This document shows positions 1-4,856 of a stretch of DNA of 8,813 bases, piece by piece. Position 1 is the stretch's first letter; each line of letters begins with the position of its first letter. The notes under the pieces are model-generated. The model saw nothing but the letters and a program-made list of their open reading frames with translations, ran no database searches and was not told the DNA's origin. A program made the translations under genes and the position numbers. The stretch is from Clostridia bacterium. Its GTDB lineage: Bacteria > Bacillota > Clostridia > Oscillospirales > CAG-382. The stretch lies in the NCBI GenBank assembly GCA_017938055.1, contig JAGBCG010000073.1, positions 1-8,813 on the forward strand, in the 5' to 3' direction.

Positions 1-534
1 GATTGTCTGCAGCGGAATTGTACCCTCGTGGTATCTTTCTGTTCTTGCGATTTCTGCACCGCCGAGACAGCCGGAAACGCTGATCTTGATACCCTTTGCG
101 CCGAGCTTCATTGTTCTGCCGATTGCCTGCTTCATAGCTCTTCTGAAAGCGATTCTTCTTTCGAGCTGTGCTGCGATGGATTCAGCAACGAGCTGTGCGT
201 TGAGGTCGGGGGACTTTACTTCTGTTACGTTTACAAGGCAGGGTTCGCCTGTGAACGCTTCAATTTCACCCTTGAGTTTATCGATTTCTGCGCCCTGCTT
301 ACCGATGATGATACCGGGCTTTGCACAGTGGATAAACACCTTTATTCTCTTACCGTCACGTTCAATTTCAATCTTAGGAACGCCGGCACCCTGCAGTTTT
401 TCTTTAAGCCAAGTTCTGAGCTTGTAGTCTGCTACAAGAGTATCTCCGAATACTTCGTCTTTAACGAACCATCTGGAATCCCAGTCTTTTATTACGCCTA
501 CACGCAAACCGTGCGGATTAACTTTCTGACCCAT
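1..534 (-). CDS. rpsC: 30S ribosomal protein S3, 3' end missing
   Basis: S3 binds 16S rRNA in the head of the small subunit near the mRNA entry channel and contributes to helicase activity of the ribosome. The 178 visible residues begin MGQKVNPHGLR, the classic S3 N-terminus. They contain the KH domain with its G-x-x-G loop (GKQG at residues 78-81, within GIIIGKQGAEI) and run into the C-terminal domain, ending EGTIPLQTI at the window edge. Family members have about 215-235 residues, so roughly 40-50 C-terminal residues lie outside. The ATG at 532-534 is preceded by AAAGGAGG at 548-555, a rather long 13-nt spacing; a second, very close GGAG lies just before the ATG. It is the last visible gene of the S10 operon, 80 nt after rplV. 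Identity is certain; only the 3' end is missing. Confidence 0.98.
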   Translation of the reverse strand, partial: MGQKVNPHGLRVGVIKDWDSRWFVKDEVFGDTLVADYKLRTWLKEKLQGAGVPKIEIERDGKRIKVFIHCAKPGIIIGKQGAEIDKLKGEIEAFTGEPCLVNVTEVKSPDLNAQLVAESIAAQLERRIAFRRAMKQAIGRTMKLGAKGIKISVSGCLGGAEIARTERYHEGTIPLQTI

Positions 535-560
535 ACTCCGTAATAAGCCTCCTTTGTTGG

Positions 561-591
561 AATTAACGTATTTATTTTACGTCAGTTAATT
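561..591 (-). promoter_or_regulatory. Intercistronic stem-loop between rplV and rpsC
   Basis: Seen directly: AATTA (587-591 on the minus strand as read 5') pairs with TAATT (561-565), and ACGTA (578-582) pairs with TACGT (566-570). The loop is AAATAAA and a 4-nt bulge (583-586) separates the two helices. No T-run follows, so it is not a typical terminator. It sits 6 nt before the rpsC ribosome binding site. A role in RNA processing, stability or rpsC translation is only inference, and A/T-rich sequence makes such pairings fairly easy by chance. Confidence 0.4.
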
Positions 592-614
592 TTAAATTTT
601 ATTTGTTTTTGCGA

Positions 615-950
615 TTACTGCTTTTCAGCTACCGCCAATGTTACGTGTGAGCTTCTCTTAAGAATTCTGAAAGCTCTGCCCTGTGCTCTGGGCTGTATTC
701 TCTTTGCTGTTCTTGCGGGTGTTACGAAGCACTGTGAAACATAGAGCTTTGAAACATCCATTCCGTTGTTGTTTTCTGCGTTGGCAACAGCGGACTTAAG
801 AAGCTTTGCAACGGGAAGACTTGCTGCCTTAGGTGTGTTTGCAAGAATACCTGCTGCGGTTGCAACATCTTTATTTCTGATAAGATCGAGAACGATAGAC
901 ACCTTTCTGGGTGAGATTCTCAAATCTCTTAAATATGCCTTTGCTTCCAT
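615..950 (-). CDS. rplV: 50S ribosomal protein L22
   Basis: L22 binds 23S rRNA, and its long beta-hairpin lines the peptide exit tunnel next to L4. The 111 residues match the usual length of about 110. Visible family marks are MEAKAYLRDLRISPRK at the N-terminus, the NAENN segment near residue 60, and the hairpin arm TPARTAKRIQPRAQGRAF around residues 77-94, where macrolide-resistance changes occur in other bacteria; no obvious insertion or deletion is seen there. The ATG at 948-950 follows AAAGGAGG (958-965) with a 7-nt spacer. It lies between rpsS (55-nt gap) and rpsC (80-nt gap), as in other S10 operons. Confidence 0.98.
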   Translation of the reverse strand: MEAKAYLRDLRISPRKVSIVLDLIRNKDVATAAGILANTPKAASLPVAKLLKSAVANAENNNGMDVSKLYVSQCFVTPARTAKRIQPRAQGRAFRILKRSSHVTLAVAEKQ

Positions 951-975
951 GAGTTTGCCTCCTTTCGCAATTTGT

Positions 976-991
976 GTGCCTTTATAAGCAC
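976..991 (-). promoter_or_regulatory. Small stem-loop between rpsS and rplV
   Basis: GTGCTT (986-991) can pair with AGGCAC (976-981), including one G-U pair, around the tetraloop ATAA. It lies about 10 nt upstream of the rplV ribosome binding site. It is short and its function is unknown; it could be chance. Confidence 0.25.
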
Positions 992-1005
992 GGTATTACG
1001 ATCTA

Positions 1006-1281
1006 TTAGTTGTTGCTTGTCTTAGAGCCTGCGTGTCCCTTGAATGTTCTTGTGGGAGCAAATTCGCCGAGCTTATGACCTACCATATCCTCGGTTACAT
1101 ATACCGGCACATGCTTTCTGCCGTCATGAACTGCTATTGTGTGGCCCACGAACTGAGGGAATATTGTGGAAGCTCTTGACCATGTCTTAAGAACTCTCTT
1201 TTCGCCCTGAGCATTCATTTCTTCAATTCTCTTGAAGAGCTTTGCTTCGACAAAAGGTCCTTTTTTAATGCTTCTGCTCAA
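1006..1281 (-). CDS. rpsS: 30S ribosomal protein S19 (TTG start)
   Basis: S19 forms a complex with S13 in the 30S head and contacts tRNA at the A site. The 91 residues match the usual 91-93. Characteristic segments are SRSIKKGPF at the N-terminus, KTWSRASTIFPQFVGHTIAVHDG in the middle (residues 32-54) and GHKLGEFAPTRTFKGH toward the C-terminus. The start codon is TTG at 1279-1281: the protein alignment begins exactly there, GGAGG lies 7 nt upstream (1289-1293), and an in-frame TAA just upstream of that ribosome binding site rules out an earlier start. The gene ends with TAA followed at once by TAG (tandem in-frame stops, 1003-1008). It sits 34 nt after rplB. Confidence 0.97.
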   Translation of the reverse strand: MSRSIKKGPFVEAKLFKRIEEMNAQGEKRVLKTWSRASTIFPQFVGHTIAVHDGRKHVPVYVTEDMVGHKLGEFAPTRTFKGHAGSKTSNN

Positions 1282-1315
1282 AATTATTCCTCCTTATTAT
1301 TCACCGCTATACGAA

Positions 1316-2149
1316 TTACTTGTCGTTTCTTCTCTTTACGATGAACTTATTTGTGCGATTCTTCTTGTTTCTTGTCTTATAACCCATAGCAGGCTTGCCC
1401 CAAGGTGTAACAGGTGTTGCACGACCGATAGGAGCTCTACCTTCACCACCACCGTGGGGGTGATCGCAGGGGTTCATTACAGAACCGCGTACGGTAGGAC
1501 GGATGCCCATGTGACGCTTTTTACCAGCCTTACCGATATTGATGTTTTCGTGTTCGAGGTTACCAACCTGACCGATTGTTGCCTTACAGTCAAGTCTGAT
1601 GATTCTTACTTCACCGGAGGGAAGTCTTACCTGAGCAACACCGTTTTCCTTAGCCATAAGCTGTGCATAAGTACCTGCACTTCTTACAAGCTGACCACCC
1701 TTACCGGGATAGATTTCGATGTTGTGGATAAGAGTACCAACGGGGATGTCGCTTATTGCAAGAACGTTACCGGGCTTAATATCTGCACCCTGACCGTTCA
1801 TTACTACGTCACCAACCTTAAGACCTACAGGAGCTATGCTGTATGTCTTTTCGCCTGTTTCGTACTGCATGAGTGCGATATAAGCTGTTCTGTTGGGGTC
1901 GTATTCGATTGCAAGTACAGTTGCGGGAACATTTTCAATCTTCTTCTTAAAGTCGATGATTCTGTACTTGATTCTGTTTCCGCCGCCCTGATGGCGTACG
2001 GTTATCTTACCTGTATTGTTACGTCCGGAATGTTTTTTGAGGACAGTTACAAGGCTTTTTTCAGGAGTCTTCTTTGTGATTTCCTCAAAGCCGGGAACTG
2101 TCATCTGTCTTCTTGCCGGAGTAGTAGGTTTAAATGTCTTAACTGCCAT
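1316..2149 (-). CDS. rplB: 50S ribosomal protein L2
   Basis: L2 is a core 23S rRNA-binding protein needed for subunit association and peptidyl transferase activity. The 277 residues match the usual 273-277. It starts MAVKTFKPTTPARR, has the RNA-binding OB/SH3-type core, and carries the conserved C-terminal stretch MNPCDHPHGGGEGRAPIGR around residues 225-243; H230 corresponds to the catalytically implicated His229 of E. coli numbering. A basic tail follows (RNKKNRTNKFIVKRR). The ATG at 2147-2149 has only a short GGAG (2156-2159), weaker than the sites of its neighbours, and a 77-nt gap containing a stem-loop separates it from rplW. Confidence 0.98.
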   Translation of the reverse strand: MAVKTFKPTTPARRQMTVPGFEEITKKTPEKSLVTVLKKHSGRNNTGKITVRHQGGGNRIKYRIIDFKKKIENVPATVLAIEYDPNRTAYIALMQYETGEKTYSIAPVGLKVGDVVMNGQGADIKPGNVLAISDIPVGTLIHNIEIYPGKGGQLVRSAGTYAQLMAKENGVAQVRLPSGEVRIIRLDCKATIGQVGNLEHENINIGKAGKKRHMGIRPTVRGSVMNPCDHPHGGGEGRAPIGRATPVTPWGKPAMGYKTRNKKNRTNKFIVKRRNDK

Positions 2150-2165
2150 TTTTTACTCCATTTCT

Positions 2166-2202
2166 CGGCGATACGGTGGGTTTTGGCTACCCTTTGCCGC
2201 CG
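2166..2202 (-). promoter_or_regulatory. Stem-loop between rplW and rplB
   Basis: CGGCG (2198-2202) pairs with CGCCG (2166-2170), and inside it GGGT (2189-2192) pairs with ACCC (2178-2181) around a 7-nt loop. The hairpin is G+C-rich, unlike its A/T-rich flanks, and ends just 6 nt before the weak GGAG ribosome binding site of rplB. No U-tract follows, so termination is unlikely; control of rplB translation or RNA processing is inference. Confidence 0.45.
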
Positions 2203-2226
2203 TGTTTGAAAACTTTTTAAGTCTTG

Positions 2227-2520
2227 TTACATCATGCTATCGAAAAATTCGATAGTTTTTGAAGAAGCTTTGAGAGTAACGATGGCTTTTTTCCAATCGC
2301 TTGTCTTACCAACGTGGTAACCAACTCTCTTGTCCTTGCCCTTCATGCTGATGGTGTTAACCTTATCAACGTCTACCTTGAAGATTTCTTCAACTGCCTT
2401 CTTGATTTCAATCTTGGAAGCGGTCTTTGCTACTTCAAAGGTATACTTCTTATCAGCAAGTCTTGCCATACTGTCTTCAGTAATAATCGGCTTGATAATA
2501 ACGTCATGTAATGTTTTCAT
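2227..2520 (-). CDS. rplW: 50S ribosomal protein L23
   Basis: L23 binds 23S rRNA at the peptide exit and is the docking site for signal recognition particle and trigger factor. The 97 residues match the usual 95-100. The N-terminus (HDVIIKPIITEDSM) and the middle (YTFEVAKTASKIEIKKAVEEIF) are diagnostic; the conserved segment after VDKVNT has the usual positively charged loop (KGKDKRVG). The ATG shares one base with the rplD stop (TAATG, base 2520), so translation is probably coupled; GAGGAGG lies about 10 nt upstream, inside the end of rplD. Confidence 0.97.
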   Translation of the reverse strand: MKTLHDVIIKPIITEDSMARLADKKYTFEVAKTASKIEIKKAVEEIFKVDVDKVNTISMKGKDKRVGYHVGKTSDWKKAIVTLKASSKTIEFFDSMM

Positions 2521-3143
2521 TATGCGTATACCTCCTCGATTATCTTAACAGCGTCCTTTGCAACAACAAACATATCGTACTTAAGAATGTCGTATACGTT
2601 GAGTGTGCCGGGAGTTGCTGTCTTTACGCCCTGAATATTGGATGCGGACTGTACCACGAACTTATCAACCTCAGGAAGAACGATGAGAGCCTTCTTATCA
2701 GCACCGAGTGCCTTGAGCATTTCCACGATCTTCTTGGTCTTATATTCGCCTGTTGCGATTGAATCAACAACTACGAGTTCGCTGTCAGCTACCTTTGAGC
2801 TGAGTGCAGACTGCATCGCTATTCTCTTTACCTTCTTGTTAATGCTTACTCTCCATGAACGGGGCTTAGGACCTAAAGCCACACCACCATGTGTCCACTG
2901 AGGAGAACGGGTTGAACCCTGTCTTGCACGGCCTGTACCCTTCTGACGCCAAGGCTTAATGCCGCCGCCTGATACTTCCGCACGTGTTTTGGTACTCTGT
3001 GTACCCTGTCTCTGATTTAAGAGATACGCTCTGACAACGCTGTGGAGGACGGGTTCATTGATTTCTGCACCGAATACTGTAGCGCTGAGCTCCATTTCGC
3101 CCTGCTTGTTGCCTGCCATATCAAATACTGCTACGTTTGGCAT
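2520..3143 (-). CDS. rplD: 50S ribosomal protein L4
   Basis: L4 binds domain I of 23S rRNA, and its extended loop reaches the exit tunnel beside L22. In E. coli it is also the autogenous repressor of this operon, through the S10 leader. The 207 residues match the usual 200-207. The tunnel loop is visible at about residues 45-85, with KPWRQKGTGRARQGS at 63-77. The start ATG at 3141-3143 has AAGGAGG at 3152-3158. It follows rplC by 18 nt and overlaps rplW by one base. Whether L4 regulates the operon here is unknown, but the large structured RNA upstream of rpsJ makes the question pertinent. Confidence 0.98.
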   Translation of the reverse strand: MPNVAVFDMAGNKQGEMELSATVFGAEINEPVLHSVVRAYLLNQRQGTQSTKTRAEVSGGGIKPWRQKGTGRARQGSTRSPQWTHGGVALGPKPRSWRVSINKKVKRIAMQSALSSKVADSELVVVDSIATGEYKTKKIVEMLKALGADKKALIVLPEVDKFVVQSASNIQGVKTATPGTLNVYDILKYDMFVVAKDAVKIIEEVYA

Positions 3144-3161
3144 TTATGTTTCCTCCTTCGC

Positions 3162-3785
3162 TTACTTTACTGTTGAGCGAATGAACACTATACCGCCCTT
3201 GGGTCCGGGAACCGCACCCTTAACTGCGATAAGGTTCTTCTCAACGTCAACTTTTACTACATCGAGGTTCTGCATTGTCACCTGTTCGTGACCGTACTGA
3301 CCTGCCATCTTCTTGCCCTTGAAAATTCTCGCAGGGTCGATAACGCCCATTGAGCCGGACTGGCGGTGAACAGGACCTACACCGTGTGTCCATTCAAGCG
3401 TATGCAAGTTCCAACGCTTAATGGCACCTGTGTAACTATGACCTTTTGTAAGGCCTGTTACGTCAACGCATTCGCCTACTGCGAAAACGTCTGCCTTGAT
3501 TTCATCGCCTACATTCATAGACGCTGCATCTTCAAGCTTAAATTCCTTGAGATGTCTTTTTGCAACTCCTGCTTTAGCCTGGTGACCCTTGGAAGGCTTT
3601 GAAAGCTTTCTTTCCTCAACGTTCTGGAAACCAAGCTGTACAGCATCATAGCCGTCGTTTTCAACTGTCTTCTTCTGAACGACTACGCAGGGACCTGCTT
3701 CAATGACTGTTACGGGAATTACATTTCCCACTTCGTCAAAGATCTGAGTCATGCCGATCTTCTTACCGATTATACCTTTCTTCAT
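3162..3785 (-). CDS. rplC: 50S ribosomal protein L3
   Basis: L3 is an early assembly protein whose central extension approaches the peptidyl transferase centre. The 207 residues match the usual 205-212. It begins MKKGIIGKKIGMTQIF; the central loop carries GAIKRWN (residues 120-126), THG (133-135), the GS at 144-145 and FKGKKMAGQYG (155-165), and the C-terminus has GAVPGPKGG (190-198). The KRWN-type tip resembles the proteobacterial version more than the KRHNF type of Bacillus. The GQNQ segment that follows GSIG in E. coli is replaced by VIDP. The ATG at 3783-3785 has AAGGAGG at 3793-3799. A 188-nt structured gap precedes it, by far the longest gap in this operon. Confidence 0.98.
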   Translation of the reverse strand: MKKGIIGKKIGMTQIFDEVGNVIPVTVIEAGPCVVVQKKTVENDGYDAVQLGFQNVEERKLSKPSKGHQAKAGVAKRHLKEFKLEDAASMNVGDEIKADVFAVGECVDVTGLTKGHSYTGAIKRWNLHTLEWTHGVGPVHRQSGSMGVIDPARIFKGKKMAGQYGHEQVTMQNLDVVKVDVEKNLIAVKGAVPGPKGGIVFIRSTVK

Positions 3786-3973
3786 TTCTTTTCCTCCTTA
3801 GTTATTGGTTGACCGCCTGTATTTATTCTGCAAACCTTGCGACAAGCAGAACAACAGCCAACATGACCGGATTAAATCCTATCTGCAGTGCGGTATAGAC
3901 ACTTCAGACTGTATTAACTTCTTTCGAAGCAATAACGCAATTTTGTTTTGCCTTGTGTTATCCGTAAAATCAA
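3786..3973 (-). promoter_or_regulatory. Long structured spacer rpsJ-rplC, candidate cis-regulatory RNA
   Basis: No protein is encoded here. The minus-strand RNA can form a closing helix ACCGC (3890-3894) with GCGGT (3812-3816). That helix encloses a small hairpin GGAT-TTA-ATCC (3869-3879) and a long arm, in which ACAG/CTGT is approximated by CTGT (3854-3857) with ACAG (3817-3820) and TTCTGC (3846-3851) pairs with GCAGAA (3826-3831); inside the arm, CTTG (3843-3846) with CAAG (3836-3839) is an alternative. Upstream there is a CTTC-GAAA-GAAG hairpin near 3918-3929. The closing helix ends about 12 nt before the rplC Shine-Dalgarno. A weak promoter (TTGCGT, 18 bp, TAATAC) can also be drawn, but I do not rely on it. 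Regulation of rplC and downstream genes is inference. Confidence 0.5.
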
Positions 3974-4288
3974 TTAGAATGTAATGATTTCGGATTCAAC
4001 ACCTGCAGGCAGTTCGATATCAACAAGTGCCTCTATTGCCTTCTGGCTGGGCTTAAGGATATCGATAAGTCTCTTGTGAGTTCTGAATTCAAACTGCTCA
4101 CGGCTGTCCTTGTACTTGTGAACTGCACGAAGGATTGTAACTACTTCCTTATCTGTGGGAAGCGGAATAGGACCGGATACCTTAGCACCGTTACGCTTTG
4201 CAGCTTCAACTATCTTTTCCGCAGCCTGATCGATAAGTGTGTGATCGTAAGCCTTGAGTCTGATTCTGATTTTTTCCTGAGTTGCCAT
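3974..4288 (-). CDS. rpsJ: 30S ribosomal protein S10 (NusE)
   Basis: S10 sits in the 30S head and doubles as NusE, the partner of NusB in antitermination and the link between NusG and the ribosome. The 104 residues match the usual 102-105. Diagnostic segments are KIRIRLKAYDHTLIDQAA near the N-terminus, GPIPLPT at residues 40-46 and FEFRTHKRLIDI near 66-77; the tail ELPAGVESEIITF is typical in position. The ATG at 4286-4288 has AAAGGAGG at 4296-4303 with a 7-nt spacer. It is the first gene of the S10 operon and is preceded by about 435 nt of untranslated sequence carrying a large structured RNA and its own strong promoter. Confidence 0.98.
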   Translation of the reverse strand: MATQEKIRIRLKAYDHTLIDQAAEKIVEAAKRNGAKVSGPIPLPTDKEVVTILRAVHKYKDSREQFEFRTHKRLIDILKPSQKAIEALVDIELPAGVESEIITF

Positions 4289-4416
4289 TTTTTTGCCTCC
4301 TTTAAAATTTTTTGCCCCTCATTTTTTGTGCATTTGTAATATAAATGAAGGAAGTTTTAAATGCGGCACAGTAAATATTGAACACGCATCCGGGTGTTTC
4401 TCGTTCATCCCGAATT
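4289..4416 (-). promoter_or_regulatory. Proximal rpsJ leader, second hairpin and weak promoter
   Basis: This 128-nt stretch lies between the terminator-like hairpin and rpsJ. It can form a hairpin TTCGGG (4409-4414) with CCCGGA (4389-4394) around a 14-nt loop, without a T-run. ACCCGGA (4389-4395) can alternatively pair with TTCGGGT (4421-4427) in the 3' arm of the upstream terminator. The only promoter-like pairs are weak: TTCAAT (4377-4382), 17 bp, TAAAAC (4354-4359); and a lone TATATT (4338-4343) with no good -35. If neither is real, rpsJ depends on readthrough from the promoter at 4731-4759. Confidence 0.35.
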
Positions 4417-4457
4417 AAAAACCCGAAGACCTTAACGCTGGGGAAAAGGGTCTCGGG
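4417..4457 (-). terminator. Terminator-like hairpin ending the structured RNA
   Basis: CCCGA (4453-4457) pairs with TCGGG (4422-4426), and GACC (4449-4452) pairs with GGTC (4428-4431), with one bulged T at 4427. Five T residues (4417-4421) follow directly. The 17-nt loop is longer than in most intrinsic terminators and holds TTCCCC, which can pair with GGGGAA at 4529-4534. Part of the 5' arm (4454-4457) is also complementary to an upstream segment, so formation may be conditional. It could release a stand-alone ncRNA or attenuate transcription into the S10 operon. Confidence 0.6.
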
Positions 4458-4624
4458 CAGCTTTCAAGTATTCTTGCCTGTCCTGTAGGACAAGCACACG
4501 CGAGGCGTACCGATACTCTTATCGGCCGTTCCCCGGCTCGTGTTGAAACCTTGAGCCTTAGCAAACTGCATACCCCTACCGTCGCACCTGCTTCCGCTTG
4601 AAGAAGCAAACGGCAAGAACGCAC

Positions 4625-4650
4625 TTGCTGTCGGTTCATATTTGCTGTCG
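4625..4650 (-). repeat. Direct repeat CGACAGCAA inside the structured RNA
   Basis: The 9-mer CGACAGCAA occurs at 4642-4650 and again at 4625-4633, a 17-nt period. Each copy holds a CAGC that could pair with the GCTG at 4458-4461, and the second also begins the GCAAG/CTTGC hairpin. This suggests two alternative partners for the same downstream segment, or duplicated protein-binding sites; both ideas are inference. Confidence 0.5.
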
Positions 4651-4730
4651 CCCGTTTATCGGACATACTCCACGGAAATTCCCAACCTTTCGGTCGCAAC
4701 CTCCCGCTTCATCGCACATCAAGCTTGGTT

Positions 4731-4759
4731 ATTTTACCACACCTTTTTCTGTTTTGCAA
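4731..4759 (-). promoter_or_regulatory. Strong sigma-A type promoter for the structured RNA
   Basis: On the minus strand TTGCAA (4754-4759) is followed by exactly 17 bp and then TAAAAT (4731-4736), with TGG directly before it, giving an extended -10. The expected start is near 4724-4725. Each box matches the consensus at most positions and the spacing is ideal. It lies downstream of the preceding gene's terminator, so it begins a separate transcription unit. Confidence 0.8.
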
Positions 4760-4762
4760 CAG
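4749..4762. repeat. Inverted repeat over the -35 box
   Basis: CTGTT and AACAG (4749-4753 and 4758-4762) flank a 4-bp centre and overlap the -35 hexamer TTGCAA. It could be an operator half-site pair or a coincidence caused by the -35 sequence itself; arms of 5 bp are short. Confidence 0.3.
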
Positions 4763-4763
4763 T

Positions 4764-4785
4764 TTTTGTAAAATCGTTTTGTAAA
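4764..4785 (-). promoter_or_regulatory. A/T-rich direct repeat upstream of the -35, possible UP element
   Basis: On the minus strand TTTACAAAA occurs twice (4777-4785 and 4764-4772) with a 13-bp period, directly upstream of the -35 box. Phased A/T tracts here resemble UP elements bound by the RNA polymerase alpha subunits at rRNA-class promoters. The repeat is seen; the UP-element role is inferred from its position. Confidence 0.45.
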
Positions 4786-4816
4786 TATTTCATGAACACG
4801 GTGTGTTTTCAAACGT

Positions 4817-4844
4817 AAAACTAGGGTGAGCCTTCTGCTCACCC
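4817..4844 (-). terminator. Intrinsic terminator after the lipoprotein gene
   Basis: A perfect 8-bp stem, GGGTGAGC (4837-4844) with GCTCACCC (4824-4831), closes a 5-nt loop and is followed by TAGTTTT (4817-4823). It lies 12 nt after the stop codon of the lipoprotein gene and separates that unit from the structured-RNA promoter. An A-rich stretch precedes it, so it could also work in the opposite direction, but no plus-strand gene needs it. Confidence 0.85.
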
Positions 4845-4856
4845 AAGATTTTTAAG

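Larger units (their letters stand above)
4417..4725 (-). ncRNA. Structured RNA of about 310 nt upstream of the S10 operon, family unknown
   Basis: The region has a strong promoter in front, a terminator-like hairpin behind and many stem-loops between. Helices seen: CGACC/GGTTG with a GAAA tetraloop (4683-4696); GCAAG/CTTGC (4613-4628); CGTTTG/CAAGCG (4595-4612); GGCTC/GAGCC (4535-4557); CCGATA/TATCGG with loop AGAG (4510-4525); TGTCC/GGACA with loop TACA (4479-4492). A long-range pairing CGGG...CAGC (4644-4654) with GCTGCCCG (4454-4461) would enclose most of the element. Its base composition is richer in G+C than its A/T-rich flanks. It has no hallmark I recognise of RNase P RNA, tmRNA, 6S, SRP RNA, T-box or a common riboswitch. 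A 94-codon open frame crosses it but resembles no protein and lacks a ribosome binding site. The 5' end near 4725 is estimated from the -10 box. It may be an independent ncRNA or an attenuating leader of rpsJ. Confidence 0.7.

Noticed and set aside
28..543. Plus-strand open frame of 171 codons
   Set aside because: Antisense shadow of rpsC with a Cys/Phe-rich, non-protein-like composition.
1232..2209. Long plus-strand open frame of 325 codons
   Set aside because: It is antisense to rplB and rpsS, whose protein products are unmistakable; codon bias of those genes keeps the opposite frame open.
4415..4699. Open frame of 94 codons on the minus strand in front of rpsJ
   Set aside because: It lies wholly within the hairpin-rich RNA, has no ribosome binding site, is full of Arg/Ser/Cys with no recognisable domain, and ends in the terminator hairpin. 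It is most likely a chance frame.
4417..4725. RNase P RNA, tmRNA, 6S, SRP RNA or T-box leader
   Set aside because: The size and position first suggested one of these, but I found no GAGGAAAGTCC/ACAGAA cores, no tag-peptide frame or tRNA-like CCA end, no long 6S-type bubble, no SRP core and no T-box GGTGG motif.
4749..4762. Palindrome at the -35 box as a definite operator
   Set aside because: Arms of only 5 bp overlap the -35 consensus itself, so chance is a sufficient explanation; kept only as a low-confidence repeat.
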